Positions 23,826 through 33,501 of a stretch of 33,501 bases of DNA are shown piece after piece. Source of the DNA: Aeromonas veronii bv. veronii (lineage in GTDB: Bacteria > Pseudomonadota > Gammaproteobacteria > Enterobacterales > Aeromonadaceae). The DNA lies in the NCBI RefSeq assembly GCF_000820225.1, contig NZ_CDDK01000004.1:1-33501 (forward strand). The letters run 5' to 3'. The position numbers were made by a program, and so were the translations under genes. The notes under the pieces were generated by a model, which had not been told where the DNA came from, searched no databases, and worked only from the letters and a program-made list of their open reading frames with translations. The first letter of the stretch is position 1; every line of letters starts with the position of its first letter.

Positions 23826-24791
23826 TTATTCCTCAAAGATCCCGAAGTGATCCTTGGCGAAATTGACCCGCTGCTCCACGTTCATCTTAACCTGGCCCAG
23901 CTTCTCGATAGTCTTGAGATTGGGCACCAGGCCGCGACCGTTGGCGATCTGGATGGCAAGACCGGGACGGGCGTTGAGCTCCAGCAGCATGGGGCCGCGG
24001 AACTTGTCCAGCACCATGTCAGTACCTATATAACCCAGACCCGACATCTCGTAGCAGGAGGCGGCCAGGGTGAGCAGGGTATCCCAGTGGGGCACCTTGA
24101 GCTCATAGAGATCGAGGCCGGTGTCCGGATGGTGGCGCAGCGGATTGCCAAACTGCACCGCCCGCAGGGCACGACCGGTACGCAGGCACAGACCCACCCC
24201 CACGGCGCCCTGGTGCAGGTTCGCCTTGCCATCGGAGGCGGCGGTGGAGAGGCGCATCATCGCCATCACCGGGAACCCTTTGAAGATGATGACCCGGGCA
24301 TCAGGTACCCCTTCGAAGGAGTAGCCGTCGAACACATCATCAAAGTTGATGAGGCCTTCCACCAGAGCCACGTCGGGCTTGCCGCCAAGCGAATAGAGCC
24401 CCGCCAGAATGTTGGAAACATGGCGCTCCAGATCCTGACCGGTAGAGGCGCTGCCGTTGGGTTTATAGAAGAGGCCATCTTCCTGACGCAGGATCACCAA
24501 GATCCCCTTGCCGCCCGAGCCACGGGCCGGCTTGATGCAGAAGCCCGGCCAATCTTTTACCAGCTCGGTGATGCGACCCACATCGTGCTGGGCACGGATG
24601 GTACCGATCAGCTCAGGCACGGTGACCCCTGCATCCAGCGCAATTTGCTTGGTCTGCAGCTTGTCATCCACCAGCGGATAGAGGCTGCGCGGATTGTAGC
24701 GGCTGATGTAGGAGTGGTTGCGTTTGTTCATGCCGAGGATGCCTGATTGGGACAGGCTCCACGGGGTGGTGTATTTTTCCCAGAACCACAT
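23826..24791 (-). CDS. ATP-grasp, alpha-L-glutamate ligase-like protein (RimK-related)
   Basis: A 321-residue cytosolic ATP-grasp enzyme related to RimK, which adds glutamate to a carboxyl group through an acyl-phosphate. Seen are a short N-terminal region with MNKRNHSYI..YNPRSLYPLVDDKL, the nucleotide-binding segment FCIKPARGSGGKGILVI (about residues 84-100), and the metal-binding C-terminal LLELNARPGLAIQIANGRGL (about 273-292). It lacks the N-terminal domain layout of true ribosomal S6 modifier RimK and belongs to a separate subfamily annotated as alpha-L-glutamate ligase-like. It is the last gene of a tightly packed trio, three bases after the 7TM gene, with the retropepsin-like gene first. 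The acceptor, protein or metabolite, is unknown; amide-bond formation onto a carboxylate is the safest inference. Confidence 0.9.
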   Translation of the reverse strand: MWFWEKYTTPWSLSQSGILGMNKRNHSYISRYNPRSLYPLVDDKLQTKQIALDAGVTVPELIGTIRAQHDVGRITELVKDWPGFCIKPARGSGGKGILVILRQEDGLFYKPNGSASTGQDLERHVSNILAGLYSLGGKPDVALVEGLINFDDVFDGYSFEGVPDARVIIFKGFPVMAMMRLSTAASDGKANLHQGAVGVGLCLRTGRALRAVQFGNPLRHHPDTGLDLYELKVPHWDTLLTLAASCYEMSGLGYIGTDMVLDKFRGPMLLELNARPGLAIQIANGRGLVPNLKTIEKLGQVKMNVEQRVNFAKDHFGIFEE

Positions 24792-24794
24792 CGG

Positions 24795-26333
24795 TTACTT
24801 GTCCTTACCCGGGGTGACGCCAGATTTCATCTCGTCCACCAGCGGCTTGAAGCGCTTCAGTTCGCTCAGCTTGTAGCCGGTGTAGTTACCCATCAACAGC
24901 ACGGTCGCCATCAGCACCAGCTGCAGGCCGAGGAAGTTGAAGGTGAGGTGACGAATAAGCTCGTTATCCATGGCCAGATAGGCGATGACGGCAACCAGCA
25001 GAGAGCCGCCGCCCTGGCGGAACACCTCTTTCGGGCCCTCTTCTTCCCACAGGATGGACATCCGTTCGATGGTCCAGGAGAGGATGATCATCGGGAAGAA
25101 GGTGATCTTCATACCGTCGGTCAGCCCCAGCTTGAAGGCGAACGCGGAGAAGATACCGATCATCGAGATAACCATGATGATGATGGCCGATATTCGGGCG
25201 ACCAGCAGCAGGTTAAGCCGAGACAGATAGGAGCGAATGATGAGACCGGTGCCGACGATCAGCAGGAAGCCGATGAGACCGGTGACCAGCGAGGTCTGGA
25301 TAAAGGCGACCGCGATCAGCACCGGCATAAAGGTACCTGAGGTCTTGATCCCCACCAGCACCCGAAGGAACACCACCATCAGCACGCCGATCGGGATCAG
25401 CAGCAAGCCCTTGAACAGGGTCTGCTCTTCCAGCGGCAGGCTGTGGATGGAGAAGTTCATCATCTCTGATTTTTCGAACTTCTGGGCCAGAGCAACGCTG
25501 ACCGGCTGCTCCTGCTCGATCATCGAGAAGCTGACACGGGAGTTGTGACCACCGGTCACGTCCAGCAGGGCGCCGGAGTTATATTCCCACAGCAGCAGGT
25601 TGGCCGGACGACCCTGTTCACCGGTTTGCGGGTTGAACAGCTTGTAGTCGGTCGGGCTGTTGAATACCTGCAGGTAATCCACCAGCTCCTGACGACGGCG
25701 GCCATCTTCCAGATTCAGAGCATGCACCACGCGGGTGGGGACGTCAGCATTGTTGAGCAGCTCGGCGATCAGGTTGGCGCGGCTCTTGTGCTTTTTCAGC
25801 AGCTCGGCGTTCTGCTCCTGCTTCTCGATCTCCTTGATGATCTCGCGAGTCAGGGTGTAGCCGTCGGCAGAGCGCTCCTGGGCTCGCTCGAGGATCTGCT
25901 TCATCGCGGTGGCATAAGGCTCACTCTCGATCTGCTTCTCGATGGCAGGCGGCTGCGGATTGGCGGCCGGTTTGGCGTGGGCATCCGCCATCATGTCGAC
26001 GCGGTAGTAGAGCTCCTGACGGCCAGAGGCGGTGCGGATGGACCACTCGGCGCGGGCATCGCCATCTTTCTCGACGAAGGAGAGGCCGTAGCCGGGGCTG
26101 GCGGCGTTCTCGTTCATCAGGGTGAAACCGGGCTGGGTGCCCGGAATGGCCAGGGAGGCGATCACCGGCTCACCGGTCGCCTCAAACTCCAGCTTGGCTT
26201 CGATGGACCAGATCTGGCGCTTTTCACCGGGCGTCAGCGGCACATCCAACGCGATATGGTGATAGATCGTCATCCCCAGGCCGACAATGTACAGCAGGGC
26301 TACCAGCAAATAGAACGGCTTACGGGAAACCAT
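24795..26333 (-). CDS. Inactive transglutaminase domain fused to seven transmembrane helices
   Basis: A 512-residue inner-membrane protein. TM1 (about 7-24, FYLLVALLYIVGLGMTIY) is followed by a periplasmic region of about 265 residues, resembling the transglutaminase-like domain described as catalytically inactive, with a helical linker rich in Glu/Gln/Lys (about 135-190). The C-terminal half (about 295-490) has seven hydrophobic helices with short loops. Families with this layout (Transglut_i_TM plus 7TM_transglut) are known from genomes but have no established activity. The stop is three bases before the ligase start and the start is three bases after the protease stop, so the three are surely cotranscribed. 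A role as membrane receptor or scaffold joining a periplasmic peptide signal to the cytosolic ligase is inference. Confidence 0.88.
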   Translation of the reverse strand: MVSRKPFYLLVALLYIVGLGMTIYHHIALDVPLTPGEKRQIWSIEAKLEFEATGEPVIASLAIPGTQPGFTLMNENAASPGYGLSFVEKDGDARAEWSIRTASGRQELYYRVDMMADAHAKPAANPQPPAIEKQIESEPYATAMKQILERAQERSADGYTLTREIIKEIEKQEQNAELLKKHKSRANLIAELLNNADVPTRVVHALNLEDGRRRQELVDYLQVFNSPTDYKLFNPQTGEQGRPANLLLWEYNSGALLDVTGGHNSRVSFSMIEQEQPVSVALAQKFEKSEMMNFSIHSLPLEEQTLFKGLLLIPIGVLMVVFLRVLVGIKTSGTFMPVLIAVAFIQTSLVTGLIGFLLIVGTGLIIRSYLSRLNLLLVARISAIIIMVISMIGIFSAFAFKLGLTDGMKITFFPMIILSWTIERMSILWEEEGPKEVFRQGGGSLLVAVIAYLAMDNELIRHLTFNFLGLQLVLMATVLLMGNYTGYKLSELKRFKPLVDEMKSGVTPGKDK

Positions 26334-26336
26334 GGA

Positions 26337-27125
26337 TTATTTCACATCCTTGAGCTTGGGTTTGGGTTGGATATATTCGCGGGCCACATCAACCACGGCG
26401 ATGTCTTTCAAAAATTCGCGACCCAGCAGCACAGGGAAGGTCATGTCGCTACGGTCTTTCAGGGTAAATTCGGCTTTCTCGGTCATGTCGCCAATGCGCA
26501 CAGCCAGACGCACTACCGGACGGCGGTCCAGATCGTCGGCAGAGGCCTGACGCACCCGCACATGGCGTACCAGCGGCGCTTCGATCTGGATCTTGTCGTC
26601 TACTTCCTGATGGCTCAGGAAGAAGCGCACCCAGTTTTTGCCGTTGCGCTCGAAAATGGTGATCTCCTGCGCACTGATGGAGGAGGTGGTCGCACCGGTA
26701 TCGACCCGCGCCTGGAAGGCGTCGTTGGCCGCATCAACCCAGATCCACTCGGCTTCACCGACCATCAGCTTGCCATCGATGGTGTGACCCTGATTGGGGG
26801 CCGGGCACTTCTCGGTGGGGATGGCCATCGGCTTGGGCGGCTCGGAGGGGAGGGTGGCGAGCTTGTGGTCTACTTGCTTGACGGACTCTTTCATATTGGT
26901 GACATCTGTGTTGAGCTGAACCAGCAGGTGCTGTTGCTGCACATACTGCTTCTGTTGCTGTTCCATGGATGTTTGCAGGCGCTGCTCGCTCTGGCTCAGC
27001 TCGCTACGAAGCTCGGCCAGCGTCAGAGCAGGGACCTGAGGCGCTTTTTCCATATTGACACACCCGCCGAGACTAAGCAGGGAGAGCAGGGTCATTCCTT
27101 TTAATTTGCTTTTCATGTCATTCAT
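26337..27125 (-). CDS. Lipoprotein with retropepsin-like protease domain (annotated elsewhere as ATP-dependent zinc protease/RimB-like)
   Basis: A 262-residue predicted lipoprotein: a signal peptide ending LSLGGC (Cys22), a predicted coiled-coil stalk (about 35-95, Gln/Leu/Glu heptads), a linker, and a C-terminal domain (about 120-255). That domain contains VDTGATTSSIS with Asp142-Thr-Gly-Ala, the signature of retroviral-type aspartic proteases, and a later VLLGREFL (about 239-246), which fits the second retropepsin strand. The family is usually labelled zinc protease, but no HEXXH or other zinc motif is seen. It is the first gene of the trio, 52 bases after cmoB without a visible terminator. 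The periplasmic face is expected from the lipobox. The start at 27125 follows an AGGAAG 11 bases upstream; an ATG at 27116 is possible. Confidence 0.88.
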   Translation of the reverse strand: MNDMKSKLKGMTLLSLLSLGGCVNMEKAPQVPALTLAELRSELSQSEQRLQTSMEQQQKQYVQQQHLLVQLNTDVTNMKESVKQVDHKLATLPSEPPKPMAIPTEKCPAPNQGHTIDGKLMVGEAEWIWVDAANDAFQARVDTGATTSSISAQEITIFERNGKNWVRFFLSHQEVDDKIQIEAPLVRHVRVRQASADDLDRRPVVRLAVRIGDMTEKAEFTLKDRSDMTFPVLLGREFLKDIAVVDVAREYIQPKPKLKDVK

Positions 27126-27177
27126 TTAACTGTGCTTCCTGGAATTGGGTCAGTGTAACTTCCTGAATCGCCATCGG

Positions 27178-28967
<1,790 letters not shown>

Positions 28968-29048
28968 TCAGAGTAGATTTATCACCTGTTTACGAACGGG
29001 GTGGCTGGTCATGAAATCCTTTGGACCTGTCCTGTTCGTACGGGCCAT
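28968..29048 (-). other. Possible 26-codon leader ORF upstream of cmoA
   Basis: A short minus-strand frame (ATG at 29048, TGA at 28968-28970) with an AAGG nine bases upstream encodes a basic 26-residue peptide beginning MARTNRTGPK. A tight dyad TGGGTG-A-CACCCA (28955-28967) lies just after its stop, before the cmoA start. It might be a leader peptide, or chance. Confidence 0.25.
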
Positions 29049-29173
29049 GTTCCGGACCCTTACTTGGGGCGGTAGTGTAGAGGATTGATGGCCGTTTGTC
29101 TTGACGCCAGGGCTTGCCACGCCACAAAAAAGTACTTTTTTTACAGCGAAACGATGGCCGCAGAATGGGTTGG

Positions 29174-30022
29174 CTAAAAGCGCAGCACTCCCTGCCGTGC
29201 GCGATCGTTTTCCCCCGGCCAGGGGGCCATCTCCTGCTCCAGCAAGCGGGTGATCTGGCGGGCCAGCTCAGGTGCCTGAGCGTTGTCGGCAGTATGTATA
29301 TAGAGGTAGAGAGCCTTGCCCTCGGAAAGCCACTGGCGCCAGTGGGGGAGCCAGCTGGGCAGGAAGGGGTGATTGGCCGCCGGATCCGGCAGGCCGATAA
29401 AGCGCACCATGGGGGCGTTGGCGGTGGCCAGTAGATGTACCGGCAGGCGTGGCTTCTTGCCTTGGGCATCGACAAGGGCTGGCGTGGTTGCTGGCACCGA
29501 GAAGAGTGGCCGGCTGTCGAGCATCACCCGGTTCACCCCCTGTTCCATGAGCAGCCGGTTCAATGCCCGCTCGGCCTCCCCCTTGGCGAAGAACTCAGGG
29601 TGGCGCACTTCGAGGGCGTAGCGAAACGCCCGTGGCAGCCGATCGATGAAGGCCGCCAGTCTGGCCAGCCCCTCTGGCCCAAAACGGGCGGGCAACTGCA
29701 GGGTGAGCAGCCCCAGCTTGTCGTGCAGCGGGGCGAGCAGGCGAATAAAGTCGGCTACTTGTTTGTCTGCGCTCACCAGATCGCTCTGGTGGCTGATGGT
29801 TTGCGGAAATTTGAAGTTGAAACGAAAGTGATCGGGCACCGCATCGGCCCAGCGCTGTACCGTATCGGGGGTCGGCAGGGCGTAGAAGGTGGTATTGCCC
29901 TCCACCGAATTGAACACGGTGGCGTAGTGGGCGAGGTGTTCGGCAGGCTTGGCGCCAAGGCCCAGCAACTGGCCGGGCCAGCTGGGGTGGGACCACTGTG
30001 GCAGGCCCAAATAGAGGCTCAT
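29174..30022 (-). CDS. yecE: DUF72 family protein, YecE-like
   Basis: A 282-residue cytosolic protein of the DUF72 family, a TIM-barrel-like fold related to endonuclease IV in outline, with no established reaction. Conserved blocks are FNSVEGNTTFYALPTPDTVQRW, FRFNFKFPQTISHQ, LGLLTLQLPARFGP, ALEVRHPEFF and LYLYIHTADNAQAPELARQI. The neighbourhood with cmoA, cmoB and aspS matches the E. coli aspS-yecE-cmoAB region, which supports the name. The ATG at 30022 fits the E. coli start; the longer in-frame start at 30091 adds 23 basic, unconserved residues. It is divergent from the FmdB-type gene and is probably a single-gene unit; no clear terminator was found, only an A/T palindrome at 29125-29142. 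Confidence 0.88.
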   Translation of the reverse strand: MSLYLGLPQWSHPSWPGQLLGLGAKPAEHLAHYATVFNSVEGNTTFYALPTPDTVQRWADAVPDHFRFNFKFPQTISHQSDLVSADKQVADFIRLLAPLHDKLGLLTLQLPARFGPEGLARLAAFIDRLPRAFRYALEVRHPEFFAKGEAERALNRLLMEQGVNRVMLDSRPLFSVPATTPALVDAQGKKPRLPVHLLATANAPMVRFIGLPDPAANHPFLPSWLPHWRQWLSEGKALYLYIHTADNAQAPELARQITRLLEQEMAPWPGENDRARQGVLRF

Positions 30023-30120
30023 GATGGCTATTCTCTTCGCTCTTGGTGCATTCGTGCCGATTTTTTGCCCGCTTTTTGCCATCGAGTGCAAAAAACTGGC
30101 GAAAGGAGGCTGCTGGCCAT

Positions 30121-30150
30121 TTTACCCAAAAGGGGGTTTTCCTCTATAAT
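30121..30150 (+). promoter_or_regulatory. Sigma70-type promoter for the FmdB-type gene and aspS
   Basis: A perfect -10 box TATAAT (30145-30150) with TTTACC (30121-30126) 18 bases upstream as -35. A start near 30157 would leave a leader of about 28 bases before the ATG at 30185. Confidence 0.65.
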
Positions 30151-30184
30151 GCCAGCCCTTTTGTTTTTCAATTTCTTGTGACCC

Positions 30185-30436
30185 ATGCCTATCTACGAAT
30201 ATCGTTGCGACGTCTGTGGCCATGAATTGGCAAAACTGCAAAAGCTTTCCGATGCCCCCCTGACCGACTGTCCGGCCTGTAGCAAGCCGAATCTGGTCAA
30301 GCTGATATCGGCGGCAGGCTTCCGGCTCAAGGGAACCGGATGGTACGAGACTGATTTCAAACCGGGTAAGAAAAAGAATCTGGCCAGCTGTGAGACAGAC
30401 GGTGCTTGCCAGTCGTGCCCGGCGGCCCAAGGTTAA
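30185..30436 (+). CDS. FmdB-type zinc-ribbon protein
   Basis: An 83-residue protein starting [14 protein letters not shown], the hallmark of the FmdB zinc-ribbon family (putative regulatory proteins). Two CxxC knuckles, Cys8/Cys11 and Cys29/Cys32, form one four-Cys zinc site; extra Cys residues occur in the C-terminal tail [10 protein letters not shown]. Its role is unknown, though it is often placed directly before aspS as here (32 bases between stop and start), so cotranscription is likely. The ATG at 30185 matches the family's exact N-terminus. Confidence 0.9.
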   Translation: MPIYEYRCDVCGHELAKLQKLSDAPLTDCPACSKPNLVKLISAAGFRLKGTGWYETDFKPGKKKNLASCETDGACQSCPAAQG

Positions 30437-30468
30437 CCGTCTCTCTACAATTTCGAAGGAAGAAGTCC

Positions 30469-32235
30469 ATGCGCTCTATCTATTGCGGACAGGTCAATGA
30501 GGCCCATGCAGGGCAGACCATTACATTGTGCGGTTGGGTTCATCGTCGTCGTGATCTCGGCGGTCTGATCTTTATCGATATGCGCGACCGGGAAGGGATC
30601 GTTCAGGTGTTCTTCGATCCGGACAAGCCGGACGCGTTCGCCCTGGCCTCCGAGCTGCGCGGCGAGTTCTGCATCCAGGTGACCGGCGTGGTGCGCACCC
30701 GTCCCGAGTCCCAGCGCAACAGCGACATGGCCACTGGCGCCATCGAAGTGTTCGCTCACGAACTCAACATCATCAACCGTGCCGAGCCGCTGCCGCTGGA
30801 CTTCAATCAGGTCAACAGCGAAGAGATCAGCCTCAAGTATCGCTACCTGGATCTGCGTCGTCCCGAGATGGCCAAGTACCTGAAGACCCGTGCCAAGGCC
30901 AGCGCCTTCGTACGCCGCTTCATGGACGAGCACGGCTTCCTCGATATCGAGACCCCGATGCTGACCAAGGCCACCCCGGAAGGTGCCCGTGACTATCTGG
31001 TGCCGAGCCGCGTGCACAAGGGCAAGTTCTACGCTCTGCCGCAATCACCCCAGCTGTTCAAGCAGTTGCTGATGATGTCCGGCTTCGATCGCTACTACCA
31101 GATCGTCAAGTGCTTCCGTGACGAAGACCTGCGTGCCGACCGCCAGCCGGAATTCACCCAGATCGACGTGGAGACCTCCTTCATGACCGCGCCCCAAGTG
31201 CGTGAAGTGATGGAAGAGATGATCCGCAAACTGTGGCTGCACATCCTGAACGTGGATCTGGGCGACTTCCCGATCATGACCTTCGACGAAGCCATGCGTC
31301 GCTACGGCTCCGACAAGCCGGACCTGCGTCTGCCAATGGAGCTGGTCGATGTGGCTGATCTGCTGACTGCTGTCGAGTTCGCCGTGTTCGCGGGCCCCGC
31401 CAACGATCCGAAAGGCCGTGTGGCTGCCCTGAAAGTCCCGGGCGGTGCCGAGCTCTCTCGCAAGCAGATCGACGAATACACCAAGTTTGTCGGCATCTAC
31501 GGTGCCAAGGGCCTGGCCTGGATGAAGGTCAACGAAGCGGCCAATGGTATCGAAGGCGTGCAGTCTCCGGTTGCCAAGTTCCTCTCTGACGCCATCGTGC
31601 GCGAGATCCTGGCCCGTACCGGCGCAGCCGACGGCGACATCATCTTCTTTGGTGCTGACAGCAAGAAAGTGGTCTGCGATGCCATGGGCGCCCTGCGTCT
31701 GAAAGTGGGTCGCGATCTGGGTCTGCTGGAGAACAGCTGGAAACCGCTGTGGGTCATCGACTTCCCGATGTTCGAGGAAGATGGTGAAGGTGGTCTGGCC
31801 GCCATGCACCACCCGTTCACCGCGCCGAGCAACATGAGCCCGGCCGAGCTGAAAGCCAACCCTGTGGGTGCTTACGCCAACGCCTACGACATGGTGATCA
31901 ACGGCTACGAAGTGGGTGGCGGCTCTGTCCGAATCCACAACAGCGAGATGCAATCCACCGTGTTCGACATCCTGGGTATCACCCCGGCCGAGCAGCGCCT
32001 GAAGTTCGGCTTCCTGCTGGATGCGCTGAAGTACGGTACCCCGCCGCACGCCGGTCTGGCCTTCGGTCTGGACCGTCTCAGCATGCTGCTGACCGGCACC
32101 GAAAACATTCGGGACGTCATCGCCTTCCCTAAAACGACCGCTGCTGCCTGTCTGATGACAGACGCCCCCAGCCTTGCCAATGCCGCCCAACTGGGTGAGC
32201 TGGCGATTGCAACCACCGTCAAGGGCGACGAGTAA
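30469..32235 (+). CDS. aspS: Aspartyl-tRNA synthetase
   Basis: A 588-residue class II aminoacyl-tRNA synthetase that charges tRNA-Asp. The order is an N-terminal anticodon-binding OB domain (MRSIYCGQV..., residues 1-105), then a catalytic core with motif 2 ([19 protein letters not shown], about 214-232), a bacterial GAD insertion domain (about 280-420) and motif 3 ([15 protein letters not shown], about 530-545). The length matches E. coli AspS (590). The ATG at 30469 follows GAAGGAAGAAGTCC; an upstream in-frame start at 30406 lies inside the zinc-ribbon gene. The bacterial-type GAD domain suggests a discriminating enzyme acting on tRNA-Asp rather than also tRNA-Asn. Confidence 0.99.
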   Translation: MRSIYCGQVNEAHAGQTITLCGWVHRRRDLGGLIFIDMRDREGIVQVFFDPDKPDAFALASELRGEFCIQVTGVVRTRPESQRNSDMATGAIEVFAHELNIINRAEPLPLDFNQVNSEEISLKYRYLDLRRPEMAKYLKTRAKASAFVRRFMDEHGFLDIETPMLTKATPEGARDYLVPSRVHKGKFYALPQSPQLFKQLLMMSGFDRYYQIVKCFRDEDLRADRQPEFTQIDVETSFMTAPQVREVMEEMIRKLWLHILNVDLGDFPIMTFDEAMRRYGSDKPDLRLPMELVDVADLLTAVEFAVFAGPANDPKGRVAALKVPGGAELSRKQIDEYTKFVGIYGAKGLAWMKVNEAANGIEGVQSPVAKFLSDAIVREILARTGAADGDIIFFGADSKKVVCDAMGALRLKVGRDLGLLENSWKPLWVIDFPMFEEDGEGGLAAMHHPFTAPSNMSPAELKANPVGAYANAYDMVINGYEVGGGSVRIHNSEMQSTVFDILGITPAEQRLKFGFLLDALKYGTPPHAGLAFGLDRLSMLLTGTENIRDVIAFPKTTAAACLMTDAPSLANAAQLGELAIATTVKGDE

Positions 32236-32251
32236 GCCGATACCGGCACCG

Positions 32252-32280
32252 GAGGCCGCCGCCGTGCGGCCTCTGTGTTT
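32252..32280 (+). terminator. Weak terminator hairpin after aspS
   Basis: An 8-bp stem GAGGCCGC (32252-32259) with GCGGCCTC (32266-32273), followed by TGTGTTT, an imperfect T-tract. It lies between aspS and yebC and may only partly stop transcription, so some read-through to yebC is likely. Confidence 0.5.
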
Positions 32281-32337
32281 CCCTTGGGTTAGTCATGATC
32301 AGTGTTACTGACATTTAAAAAATAACGGAGAGTCTCT

Positions 32338-33078
32338 ATGGCAGGTCACAGTAAATGGGCCAACATCAAACACCGCAAGGCCGCTCAGGACGCCAAGCGT
32401 GGCAAGATCTTCACCAAGCTGATCCGCGAAATCACTACCTCCGCGCGTCTGGGTGATGCCGATCCGGCCAACAACCCGCGTCTGCGTGCTGCGGTGACTG
32501 CCGCCCTGACCAACAACATGACCCGCGACACCATCAACCGTGCCATTCAGCGTGGCGCTGGTGGTGGCGATGGTGAACAGCTCGAGACCATCGTATACGA
32601 AGGTTACGGCCCGGCTGGCTCTGCCGTGATGGTAGAGTGCCTGACCGATAACCGTAACCGTACCGTAGCCGAAGTGCGCCACGCCTTCAGTAAGTGCGGT
32701 GGCAACCTGGGTACCGACGGCTCCGTCGCCTATCTGTTCAGCAAGAAAGGTCTGCTGACCTTCGTTGGGGTAGACGAAGATGCCCTGATGGATGCCGCGC
32801 TGGAAGCGGGCGCCGATGACGTGGTCACCGAAGAGGATGGCACCATCGAGGTGTACACCACCCCGAACGACTTCGGTACCGTGCTGGATGGTCTGGAAGC
32901 TGCCGGCTTTAAGGCCCAGAGCGCCGAAGTGACCATGATCCCCTCCACCGAAGCTGAGCTGGATGCAGAAACTGCACCCAAGCTGATGCGTCTGATCGAC
33001 ATGCTGGAAGATCTGGACGACGTGCAAGAGGTTTACCACAACGGCTCCATCTCCGATGAAGTCGCTGCGACCCTCTGA
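32338..33078 (+). CDS. yebC: YebC/PmpR family DNA-binding regulator
   Basis: A 246-residue protein matching E. coli YebC (246) from the start [14 protein letters not shown] through [48 protein letters not shown] and [18 protein letters not shown]. Family members bind DNA as transcriptional regulators; newer work on relatives also links them to ribosome function at poly-Pro stretches. The ATG at 32338 follows CGGAGAGTCTCT. It sits downstream of aspS in a typical gammaproteobacterial order; ruvC would be expected soon after, beyond this window. Confidence 0.97.
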   Translation: MAGHSKWANIKHRKAAQDAKRGKIFTKLIREITTSARLGDADPANNPRLRAAVTAALTNNMTRDTINRAIQRGAGGGDGEQLETIVYEGYGPAGSAVMVECLTDNRNRTVAEVRHAFSKCGGNLGTDGSVAYLFSKKGLLTFVGVDEDALMDAALEAGADDVVTEEDGTIEVYTTPNDFGTVLDGLEAAGFKAQSAEVTMIPSTEAELDAETAPKLMRLIDMLEDLDDVQEVYHNGSISDEVAATL

Positions 33079-33098
33079 TCGCTGAATCGTGCTCTCCC

Positions 33099-33127
33099 AA
33101 TGGCAGCCAGATGGCTGCCATTTTTTT
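33099..33127 (+). terminator. Terminator of yebC
   Basis: A 10-bp perfect stem AATGGCAGCC (33099-33108) with GGCTGCCATT (33113-33122), AGAT loop, seven-T tract (33121-33127). Confidence 0.95.
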
Positions 33128-33501
33128 ATCTTTGCATCGTGGCAACTGCTGATGTGTCGGCTGAGCAACCGGTGCAACAACTCTCTTCACTTACAATCTT
33201 TCCCGCTTTCTCTGCGCATTATCATTGCGCTGTCTCTGCCAGCCGATTGGCCCTGCACGTACGCCAGTCGGCAGTTCTGCTGCGTTGCGTTAGCGAGGCT
33301 TCGCTTATCCTGTTTATCACACCTTTAGCTCTTGAGATGGCGTTGACTGCTCACATCTGCCCGTCAGGGTAATTCGTTGGGGGTAGGGGATAGGAGGTGA
33401 TGGAGCGTGCTCTTGTTATCACAGGTGCCCATCAATACAGAGTGACAGGTTGGGATGTCGATAACGGATTGGCTGGGGCGAGTTGGTTGGTTGGTTGGTT
33501 G
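33128..33501. other. Apparently non-coding stretch at the window end
   Basis: 374 bases after the yebC terminator. An open frame covers part of it (33100-33372, plus) but it starts inside the terminator and has no ribosome-binding site. The last 20 bases (33482-33501) are five tandem GTTG units running off the window. Confidence 0.5.
33482..33501. repeat. Tandem GTTG tetranucleotide repeat, cut by the window edge
   Basis: Five perfect GTTG units end exactly at the last base, so the full length is unknown. Tetranucleotide runs can vary in length by slippage. Confidence 0.9.

Noticed and set aside
25545..27104. 519-codon plus-strand open frame
   Set aside because: Lies antisense to the 7TM and retropepsin-like genes; no recognisable protein features.
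29125..29142. A/T palindrome (A-run, GTAC, T-run) as a terminator of yecE
   Set aside because: The stem is almost all A-T pairs with no GC-rich core, so it would be a poor intrinsic terminator.
31045..32190. 381-codon minus-strand open frame
   Set aside because: Antisense to aspS.

Overview
The window (about 33.5 kb, GC-rich) reads as chromosomal DNA of a gammaproteobacterium, most likely Aeromonas. This is inferred from close similarity to E. coli/Vibrio core proteins (Icd, DsdA/X/C, CmoA/B, AspS, YebC, NlpC), a Vibrio-like AraC/PTS/ManA gene set, and a Vibrio-like OxyR2/AhpC pair. No rRNA, tRNA, IS element, phage gene or CRISPR array was seen. Most intergenic gaps end in clear intrinsic terminators.

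Layout. 1-1251: 3' part of a nucleoside hydrolase and a small DUF3634-type membrane protein. 1284-4411 (minus): a TAT-exported FAD dehydrogenase, spermidine-dehydrogenase-like, overlapping by 4 nt the gene for a triheme cytochrome c; together they look like a periplasmic amine-oxidising unit. 4777-7415: a DUF805 membrane protein, an exported DUF218/YdcF protein and a secreted DRGH-type nuclease. 7602-14764: a mannose-type sugar module (PTS IIA-IIC-IIB permease, ManA, AraC-type regulator) with a chemoreceptor and an AT-rich 860-bp spacer inside it. 14921-16174: icd. 16247-20926: a complete D-serine locus (dsdXA divergent from dsdC), bracketed by two paralogous 58-aa genes of unknown function. 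21238-23539: nlpC, then oxyR divergent from ahpC. 23782-28898 (minus): a likely five-gene operon cmoA-cmoB-retropepsin-like lipoprotein-7TM/inactive transglutaminase-ATP-grasp ligase. 29174-33127: yecE divergent from fmdB-type gene/aspS, then yebC. The window ends in an apparently non-coding stretch with a GTTG tandem repeat.

How the genes work together. The best candidate for an under-described system is the ligase/7TM-transglutaminase/retropepsin-like trio (23826-27125). It has an ATP-grasp enzyme in the cytosol, a membrane protein with a periplasmic pseudo-transglutaminase domain, and a lipid-anchored protease-like protein carrying a DTGA motif. The second is the pair of 58-aa paralogs (71% identical by hand alignment, with a shared ribosome-binding leader) flanking the dsd genes. 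The OxyR has Glu two residues before its first redox Cys, as I recall for Vibrio OxyR2, rather than the Gly of E. coli OxyR.

Limits: all functions come from reading translated sequence and remembered family features; no database search was run.
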